Below, in pieces: positions 6,059 through 12,084 of a stretch of 12,084 bases of DNA. Positions within the stretch are counted from its first letter, which is position 1; every line of letters starts with the position of its first letter. The notes beneath the pieces were generated by a model. That model was not told where the DNA came from. It saw only the letters and a program-made list of their open reading frames with translations, and made no database searches. The position numbers were made by a program, and so were the translations under genes. Source of the DNA: CAZTGZ01 sp044339595 (GTDB lineage: Bacteria > Bacteroidota > Bacteroidia > NS11-12g > UBA9320). The stretch is taken from positions 1 through 12,084 of the forward strand of contig JBIIVF010000074.1 of NCBI GenBank assembly GCA_044339595.1, written 5' to 3'.

Positions 6059-8452
6059 ATGATACAAGCTAAAAACAGAATCATAAAAAGTGTAGCCGTT
6101 TTGGGTTCCGGTGTAATGGGATCCAGATTGGCTTGCCATTTTGCCAACATAGGTCTAAAAGTTATCCTGCTTGACATCCCAACCCCGGGATATGAAGGAA
6201 CAGAATCTGCCAAAAAGAGTCAGATGGTCAATCAGATGCTTCAAAATGCATTGAAAAGCAATCCATCACCGGTATATACTGCCCCAACTGCAAAAAACAT
6301 TGTGACCGGCAATTTTGAAGAAAACTTGCCCCTCATTAACCAGTGCGACTGGATTCTGGAAGCGGTCATAGAAAACCTCGATATTAAAAAGTCACTTTTC
6401 GAAAAAGTAGAACAATATAGAAGGCCCGGAACGTTGATCACATCCAATACCTCCGGCATCCCGATACACACCATGCTCGAAGGTAGATCAGAGGATTTTC
6501 GAGCGCACTTTTGTGGAACGCACTTCTTTAACCCACCTCGTTATTTGCGCTTGCTGGAAATCATCCCTACTCCCTCAACCCATCCGGAAGTTACAAACTT
6601 CTTTATGCATTACGGAGACCTTTTTTTGGGCAAAAAAACGGTTCTATGCAAGGACACTCCCGCTTTCATTGCCAACCGGGTAGGTGTTTTCAGTATCATG
6701 GCCATATTTCATCTGATGAAACAGATGAACATGAACATAGAAGAAATCGACTCTGTTACGGGACCGGTAAGCGGTCGCCCGAAATCAGCGACTTTCAGAA
6801 CCTGCGATGTAGTGGGCATCGATACCCTGGCAAAAGTGGCCATGGGCGTGAAAGAGAATTGTGCCAAGGATGAACAAAACGCGATGTTCGAACTGCCTCC
6901 ATATCTCCTCTCTATGATTGAGAAAAAGTGGTTAGGGGATAAAAGTGGTCAGGGATTTTACAAAAAAAGCAAAGATGCTGAGGGCAATAGAACCATAGAT
7001 GTGCTCGATCTCGACACGCTTGAATACCGCACTCAGCAAAAGCCACGTTTTGAATCTGTAGGCAATGCACGAAAAGAAGACAACCTCAAAAAGCGAATAA
7101 AAGTACTGGCCAAAGGGGGCGACAAAGCTTCAGACTTTTTCAATCTGCTCAATCAACACGTGTTTAGCTACGTTTCTTTCAGAATTCCTGAAATTGCCGA
7201 TGCCCTTTATCAGATAGATGATGCCATGAAGGCCGGTTTTGGATGGGATTTAGGTCCTTTTGAAACCTGGGATATACTTGGCATAGAACGCAATTTAGCC
7301 GTCATGGAGGCCAAAGGAATTCCTTCCGCCCCCTGGGTAAAGGAAATGCTGGCCAAAGGATTTACCTCCTTTTACAAAACCGAAAATGGTCGCAGATTTC
7401 ATTACAATCCTTCCACAGGAGATTATCAACCCATTCCCGGATTGGAAAATTTCATCCTCCTCGAAAACTACAACAACGAAAAACCGGTTTGGTCCAACAA
7501 AGGGGCCACCTTACATCATATTGGAGAGGGCGTGCTGAATCTTGAGTTCCATACCAAAATGAATTCCATTGGCAGTGAAATCCTGAGTGGAATCAACGCT
7601 TCTATCGACATCGCCGAAAAACAAGGTTACAAAGGATTGGTGCTCGGTAACGAAGCCCCTAATTTCAGTGCCGGAGCCAATCTGGCCATGGTGTTTATGC
7701 TCGCCATTGAACAGGAATATGACGAACTCGATCTGGCCATCCGGTATTTTCAAAATACCTCCATGAGACTCCGATATTCCGGAATTCCGGTGGTCATAGC
7801 CCCACACGGTCTCACCTTGGGTGGTAGTTGCGAGATGACTTTGCACGCCGATAGTTCGATTGCTGCGGCCGAAACATACATCGGGCTGGTAGAATTTGGC
7901 GTCGGGGTAATCCCCGGTGGTGGCGGAACCAAAGAATTTGTGGTTCGCACGAGTGATAGCTTTTATCCCGGAGACCCTCAGCTTCCAACCCTTCAGCAAC
8001 GATTTACCACCATCGCACAAGCCAAAGTAGCCACCTCGGGTTATGAAGCTTTTGAGCATGGCTATCTGCATCACGACAAAGACCGCGTGGTGATGAACAT
8101 CGAAAGACAAATTGCCGAAGCCAAAAGCCGGGTGATTGAGTTATCTGACAATGGATACACACAACCTGCACAAAGAGAAGATATTCTCGTGCTGGGAAGA
8201 ACGGCGTTGGGGGCGCTTTATGCCGGCATTGAGGCTTTTGAAATAGGTAATTACGCCACAGCACACGATAAAAAAATTGCCAGAAAATTGGCTTTTGTCA
8301 TGAGTGGAGGTGATTTAAGTGAACCCACCCGGGTTTCAGAGCAATACCTGCTCGACCTCGAAAGAGAAGCCTTTCTCAGTTTGTTAGGGGAAAAGAAAAC
8401 CCTCGAAAGAATTCAGAGCATTTTAAAAACAGGAAAACCACTCAGAAACTAA
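6059..8452 (+). CDS. fadN: 3-hydroxyacyl-CoA dehydrogenase / enoyl-CoA hydratase (FadN type)
   Basis: A 797-residue two-function enzyme of beta-oxidation that hydrates enoyl-CoA and oxidises 3-hydroxyacyl-CoA with NAD+. The N-terminal Rossmann domain has VAVLGSGVMG (GxGxxG at 16-21). The dehydrogenase active-site His155 is in GTHFFNPP with Glu167 in LEIIP, and the second dehydrogenase domain follows FIANRVG (203-209). The crotonase-fold hydratase domain lies at about 490-700, with NFSAGANL (535-542), GLTLGGSCE (Glu592) and GLVEFGVGVIPGGGGT (Glu612). Both hydratase glutamates are thus present. The dehydrogenase-first order is that of Bacillus FadN, the reverse of E. coli FadB. The length agrees with FadN (about 790). 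It begins 7 bases after the TetR gene and ends 10 bases before fadA. Confidence 0.94.
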   Translation: MIQAKNRIIKSVAVLGSGVMGSRLACHFANIGLKVILLDIPTPGYEGTESAKKSQMVNQMLQNALKSNPSPVYTAPTAKNIVTGNFEENLPLINQCDWILEAVIENLDIKKSLFEKVEQYRRPGTLITSNTSGIPIHTMLEGRSEDFRAHFCGTHFFNPPRYLRLLEIIPTPSTHPEVTNFFMHYGDLFLGKKTVLCKDTPAFIANRVGVFSIMAIFHLMKQMNMNIEEIDSVTGPVSGRPKSATFRTCDVVGIDTLAKVAMGVKENCAKDEQNAMFELPPYLLSMIEKKWLGDKSGQGFYKKSKDAEGNRTIDVLDLDTLEYRTQQKPRFESVGNARKEDNLKKRIKVLAKGGDKASDFFNLLNQHVFSYVSFRIPEIADALYQIDDAMKAGFGWDLGPFETWDILGIERNLAVMEAKGIPSAPWVKEMLAKGFTSFYKTENGRRFHYNPSTGDYQPIPGLENFILLENYNNEKPVWSNKGATLHHIGEGVLNLEFHTKMNSIGSEILSGINASIDIAEKQGYKGLVLGNEAPNFSAGANLAMVFMLAIEQEYDELDLAIRYFQNTSMRLRYSGIPVVIAPHGLTLGGSCEMTLHADSSIAAAETYIGLVEFGVGVIPGGGGTKEFVVRTSDSFYPGDPQLPTLQQRFTTIAQAKVATSGYEAFEHGYLHHDKDRVVMNIERQIAEAKSRVIELSDNGYTQPAQREDILVLGRTALGALYAGIEAFEIGNYATAHDKKIARKLAFVMSGGDLSEPTRVSEQYLLDLEREAFLSLLGEKKTLERIQSILKTGKPLRN

Positions 8453-8462
8453 AAGCAAAAAC

Positions 8463-9641
8463 ATGAACGCATACATTATAAATGGATACCGAACCGCCGT
8501 AGGCAAGGCCGGAAAAGGAAGCTTCCGATTTACCAGTCCGGTAGATTTAGGCGCTGCCGTGATCGATTACCTCATCGATAACACCCCCGGATTTGATCCG
8601 GCCGTAGTAGATGATTTAATCGTTGGAAACGCCGTACCGGAAGCCGAACAAGGTCTGCAAATGGCCCGTTGGGTGGGTGTGAAATCTAAATTGCCCCTCG
8701 AAGTGCCCGGTGTAACCGTGAACCGTTATTGTGGATCCGGACTCGAAACCATCAGCATGGCCGTCGGCAAAATATCGGCAGGCCTGGCTGATTGTATCAT
8801 CGCCGGAGGAACAGAAAGCATGAGTTTGGTGCCCACCGTCGGATACAAAACGGTACCGGCCTATTCAGTGGCAGCTGACCATCCTGATTACTTTCTGGGG
8901 ATGGGACTTACGGCAGAAGAAGTTTCTTTAAAGTATAACGTGAGTCGCGAAGCACAAGACGAATTTGCCTTTCATTCACACCGAAAAGCCCTGGCAGCGA
9001 TTGAGGCAGGCCGATTCAAAGCAGACATTGCACCGGTAACCATCGATGAGGTTTATTACGATGCTGAAAAGCGCAAACGCCGAAATCGTCAGTTCACCGT
9101 AGAAACCGATGAAGGTCCGCGGGCTGACACCAATATGGAAGCCCTTGGCAAACTCAAGCCCGTATTTAAAGTAGGGGGCACCGTAACCGCCGGAAACTCA
9201 AGTCAAACCTCTGATGGGGCATCCTTTGTCATTGTGATGAGCGAAAAAATGATGAAAGCCCTAAAATTGGAACCCATTGCCAGATTGGTTACCACCGTTT
9301 CAGTGGGTGTAAATCCCAGATATATGGGCATTGGACCCGTTTCCGCGATCCCCAAAGCCCTAGAAAGAGCCGGAATGAACTTGAATCAGATTGATTTAAT
9401 CGAGTTAAATGAAGCATTCGCATCACAGAGCATTGCCGTAATTAAAGAAGCCGGACTAAATCCCGAAATTGTGAACGTTAACGGCGGAGCCATCGCACTC
9501 GGACATCCTTTGGGCTGCACGGGAGCCAAATTGACGGTACAGATTCTGAATGAGCTAAAAAGAAGAAACCAGCGATATGGTTTGGTAACCGCTTGTATTG
9601 GCGGAGGACAAGGAATTGCAGGCATCATCGAAAGATTGTAA
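8463..9641 (+). CDS. fadA: 3-ketoacyl-CoA thiolase (acetyl-CoA C-acyltransferase)
   Basis: A 392-residue degradative thiolase that cleaves 3-ketoacyl-CoA with CoA to give acetyl-CoA and a shortened acyl-CoA. Catalytic residues are all visible: nucleophile Cys90 in VNRYCGSGLE, NEAFA (316-320), His348 in GGAIALGHPLGCTGA and Cys378 in TACIGGGQG. The loop AGGTESMS (114-121) and TAGNSSQTSDGA (242-253) also fit the family. A rather basic insertion (AEKRKRRNRQF, 201-211) lies in the loop domain. Its place between fadN and fadE makes a role in fatty-acid breakdown much more likely than biosynthetic acetoacetyl-CoA formation. It starts 10 bases after fadN with no evident Shine-Dalgarno sequence, as is usual in this phylum, and ends 29 bases before fadE. 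Confidence 0.95.
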   Translation: MNAYIINGYRTAVGKAGKGSFRFTSPVDLGAAVIDYLIDNTPGFDPAVVDDLIVGNAVPEAEQGLQMARWVGVKSKLPLEVPGVTVNRYCGSGLETISMAVGKISAGLADCIIAGGTESMSLVPTVGYKTVPAYSVAADHPDYFLGMGLTAEEVSLKYNVSREAQDEFAFHSHRKALAAIEAGRFKADIAPVTIDEVYYDAEKRKRRNRQFTVETDEGPRADTNMEALGKLKPVFKVGGTVTAGNSSQTSDGASFVIVMSEKMMKALKLEPIARLVTTVSVGVNPRYMGIGPVSAIPKALERAGMNLNQIDLIELNEAFASQSIAVIKEAGLNPEIVNVNGGAIALGHPLGCTGAKLTVQILNELKRRNQRYGLVTACIGGGQGIAGIIERL

Positions 9642-9670
9642 ACAAAAACTAAAAACATAACCAGTAAATC

Positions 9671-11458
9671 ATGGAAAATAAAACATTAAAAGGAGGCGCA
9701 TTTCTCATCGTAAATCAAGATGCCCAAAGCATATTCATCCCGGAAGAATTCACCGAAGAACAAAAGATGATTCGCGATATGACGAATGATTTTATCACAA
9801 CTAAAATCAGGCCTTATATCGCCAAAATCGACAAACAGCTCGAGAATCCGCACATGGTGCCACAATTGCTTGAAGAGGCCGGAGAACTGGGGTTATTGGG
9901 AGCCTCCCTGCCGGAAGAATACGGTGGTATGGGCATTGATTTTAACAGTGAAACCGTGCTCACTGAAGAATTGGGAGCCAGTCAAAGCTGGGGCGTCGCT
10001 TTTGCAGCCCACACAGGCATTGGTACTTTGCCTATTTATTATTTCGGTACCGAAAAACAAAAACAGCAATACCTGCCCGGTTTAGCCACCGGAAAAATCA
10101 AAGCTGCTTATTGTTTAACTGAACCGGATAGTGGATCAGATGCCCTTTCCGCCAAAACCAAAGCAATTTTAAGTGAGGATGGAAAGCACTATATTCTTAC
10201 CGGACAAAAGATGTGGATTACCAACGGCGGTTTTGCCGATGTATTCACGGTTTTTGCCAAAATCGACGGTCAGCATTTTACCGCTTTTATTGTAGATGGA
10301 AACAGTGAGGGAATCACACTCGGGGATGAAGAGATCAAACTCGGCATCAAAGGTTCTTCCACACGGCAAATCTTTTTTGAAAATGTGAAAGTACCGGTAG
10401 AGAATCTTTTAGGAGAGATTGGAAAAGGACATAAAATCGCTTTCAACGTGCTCAATATCGGCCGCTATAAGTTATGTGCCATGGTGATGGGCGGAAGTAA
10501 AAGAGTGACCAGCATTGCCATCAATTACGCCAATGAACGTCATCAATTCGGCGTGCCCATCAGCAGTTTTGGCGCCATCCGACATAAACTGGCAGAGATG
10601 GCCATCAAAACCTTCGCCGTTGAAAGTGCCACTTACCGCACCTCTGAACTCATTCATCGTCAAATTGTATCCCTCACCGACGCCGGCCTGAGCAAATCAG
10701 ATGCAAAACTCAAGGCCGCAGAAGAATACAGCATTGAATGTGCTATTCTAAAGGTATTCGGTTCAGAATCACTCGATTATTGTGTGGATGAAGCCGTTCA
10801 GATCTTCGGAGGAACCGGTTACAGCGAAGAATATCCGGTAGCACGGTTTTATCGCGATAGTCGCATCAACCGCATATTTGAAGGCACCAACGAAATCAAC
10901 CGCATGCTGGCCGTGGGTCAGATGATTAAAAAAGCCCTGAAAGGCGAATTAGATCTTATGGGACCCGCCATGAAAATCCAATCAGAACTCATGGAAATTC
11001 CTGATTTTGGGGCAGAAGAAGATACCTCCTTTTTGGCAGCAGAAAAGAAAGCCATTGAAGGAGCCAAAAAAGCGATTCTGATGGTGGCCGGAGCGGCGGC
11101 TCAAAAGTTCATGATGGACATCGAAAATCAGCAGGAAATACTCATGAAACTGGCTGATATGGCCATCGATGTATTTGGAGCTGAGTCGGCGCTATTGCGC
11201 ACCGAAAAATTGGTGAGTAAAGTGGGCGAAGACGGCGCATCCATGCAACTTGAAATGAGCAGATGCTTTCTGAGCGATGCCCTCGAACGGATATTCCTGA
11301 GTGGTAAACACGCAGTCAGCGCTTTTGCGGAAGGAGATGAATTGCGCATGATGTTGCTCGGGTTGAAGAGGTTTACCCGTTTCGAGCCATATAACACCAT
11401 CGCAGGACGGCAGAAAATTGCTCAATTTATGATTGATAAGAATGATTATCCGTTCTAG
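9671..11458 (+). CDS. fadE: acyl-CoA dehydrogenase (FadE / VLCAD-like, with C-terminal extension)
   Basis: A 595-residue FAD enzyme that makes trans-2-enoyl-CoA, the first step of beta-oxidation. The lead GGAFLI (8-13) is typical of the Bacillus FadE type. The N-terminal helical domain carries LPEEYGGMG (80-88). The central beta domain has AYCLTEPDSGSDA (146-158) and the FAD-binding KMWITNGG (180-187). The C-terminal helical domain contains RHQFG (290-294), QIFGGTGY (377-384) and the catalytic Glu404 in RIFEGTNEINR. Residues from about 425 form an extra helical domain, as in VLCAD-type enzymes for long-chain substrates. Electrons should pass to an electron-transfer flavoprotein, which is not encoded here. 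The length matches Bacillus FadE (about 594). It closes the fadNAE order. Confidence 0.95.
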   Translation: MENKTLKGGAFLIVNQDAQSIFIPEEFTEEQKMIRDMTNDFITTKIRPYIAKIDKQLENPHMVPQLLEEAGELGLLGASLPEEYGGMGIDFNSETVLTEELGASQSWGVAFAAHTGIGTLPIYYFGTEKQKQQYLPGLATGKIKAAYCLTEPDSGSDALSAKTKAILSEDGKHYILTGQKMWITNGGFADVFTVFAKIDGQHFTAFIVDGNSEGITLGDEEIKLGIKGSSTRQIFFENVKVPVENLLGEIGKGHKIAFNVLNIGRYKLCAMVMGGSKRVTSIAINYANERHQFGVPISSFGAIRHKLAEMAIKTFAVESATYRTSELIHRQIVSLTDAGLSKSDAKLKAAEEYSIECAILKVFGSESLDYCVDEAVQIFGGTGYSEEYPVARFYRDSRINRIFEGTNEINRMLAVGQMIKKALKGELDLMGPAMKIQSELMEIPDFGAEEDTSFLAAEKKAIEGAKKAILMVAGAAAQKFMMDIENQQEILMKLADMAIDVFGAESALLRTEKLVSKVGEDGASMQLEMSRCFLSDALERIFLSGKHAVSAFAEGDELRMMLLGLKRFTRFEPYNTIAGRQKIAQFMIDKNDYPF

Positions 11459-11494
11459 TCTTAGTCTGTCATTTGACTTGTCTCGTAATTTATC

Positions 11495-12084
11495 ATGCTG
11501 AAAAACAATCCTTTACAATACAAATATTCACAAGCATGTTTTGGGTTTAAATCTCTGCTGTTGGCTTTATGTCTGATTTTGGGGTTGATCGAAAATGCTT
11601 ATTCCCAAAATGAATATGTACAGCGAGTACATCAATACAGAGACAGCCTGAATGAATATTTCAGGACCCATCCCCGTTCACCCCTCGACAGTGTGGATAG
11701 AGCCGTATTTACTTCTTTGTTGTATTACCCGGTGCAGGAGAACTTCAAGGTTCCGGTAAAATTCAAGCGTACCTATTTTGGAAAGACGTTTTTGATGAAG
11801 ACCTCCACCGATCGTCTTCCTGAATATAAAGTTTACGGCACCCTCACTTTTGAAATGGAAGGAGAAAAACAAATGTTGACCATCTATCAGAGCATCGCCT
11901 TGCGCAGCAAAGATGGGTACAGAGACTACCTTTTTTGTCCGTTTAAAGACCTTACCAATGGCGAAACCACCTACGGTGGCGGAAGATATCTCGATTTACG
12001 AAAATCAGATTTAAAAAAAGGCACGCTTGATTTTAACCTGGCATACAATCCATATTGTGCATACAATTACAAGTACTCATGTCC
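11495..12084 (+). CDS. DUF1684 domain-containing exported protein, 3'-truncated by the window
   Basis: An open frame of 196 codons from ATG 11495 runs off the window edge. The N-terminus has a signal peptide: basic start MLKNN, a hydrophobic core near 24-34 (LLLALCLILGL) and a likely cut after AYS before QNEY. The mature part shows DUF1684 features: Y-DSLNEYFRTHPRSPL, then FCPFKDLTNGETTYGGGRYLDL, and at the edge DFNLAYNPYCAYNYKYSC. This last segment is near the end of the domain, so only about 25-40 residues should be missing. DUF1684 proteins have no established function; many are short exported proteins. It starts 36 bases after fadE on the same strand with no terminator or clear promoter between, so read-through from the fad operon is possible. 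A role in lipid use is conjecture. Confidence 0.85.
   Translation, partial: MLKNNPLQYKYSQACFGFKSLLLALCLILGLIENAYSQNEYVQRVHQYRDSLNEYFRTHPRSPLDSVDRAVFTSLLYYPVQENFKVPVKFKRTYFGKTFLMKTSTDRLPEYKVYGTLTFEMEGEKQMLTIYQSIALRSKDGYRDYLFCPFKDLTNGETTYGGGRYLDLRKSDLKKGTLDFNLAYNPYCAYNYKYSC

Noticed and set aside
7511..8110. A 199-codon open frame on the minus strand
   Set aside because: It lies wholly antisense to the hydratase domain of fadN, whose catalytic motifs are intact. The peptide has no recognisable domain; it is a frame shadow.
1..12084. CRISPR array, insertion sequence, tRNA/rRNA or phage segment
   Set aside because: No regularly spaced repeats, transposase motifs, terminal inverted repeats or structural RNA signatures were seen; all long stretches are explained by housekeeping-type genes.

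Overview
The window reads as chromosomal DNA of a member of the Bacteroidota. Two intergenic promoters match the -33 TTTG / -7 TAnnTTTG type of that phylum, Shine-Dalgarno signals are mostly absent, and the protein set (YceI lipoprotein, DUF1684, DUF2461, an extra FabH-type synthase) is typical of the group. A closer placement is not possible from the sequence alone. No mobile element, CRISPR array, tRNA or rRNA was seen.

Left part (1-3942): the 3' end of a MarR-type regulator gene on the + strand runs convergently, with a 6-base overlap, into a tightly packed minus-strand cluster. In transcription order this is a FabH-like ketoacyl synthase III, a CorA metal transporter, a RimK-associated retropepsin-like 'zinc protease', a DUF2461 protein and a DinB-fold protein. 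The last four genes are separated by 6 bases or overlap, so they are probably one transcript.

Middle part (3943-5454): a small DCC-family thiol oxidoreductase gene (+) is divergent from fabH and convergent with a YceI-domain lipoprotein gene (-). The lipoprotein gene ends in a clear intrinsic terminator. A 201-base divergent intergenic region separates it from the fad operon and contains a perfect 7+4+7 operator-like palindrome. The -33 box of a promoter lies inside this palindrome.

Right part (5455-12084): a TetR-family regulator gene is followed after 7 bases by fadN (3-hydroxyacyl-CoA dehydrogenase / enoyl-CoA hydratase), fadA (3-ketoacyl-CoA thiolase) and fadE (acyl-CoA dehydrogenase). 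Together these enzymes carry out the four reactions of the beta-oxidation cycle, in the same order as the Bacillus fadNAE operon. Acyl-CoA ligase and the electron-transfer flavoprotein are not in the window. A DUF1684 gene with a signal peptide follows after 36 bases and is cut by the window edge.

Nothing here is clearly a new system. The most interesting points are the compact operator/promoter of the TetR-fad operon with a predicted leaderless GTG start, a second predicted leaderless gene with identical promoter spacing, a micro-ORF between fabH and corA, and the odd mixture of genes in the minus-strand cluster.
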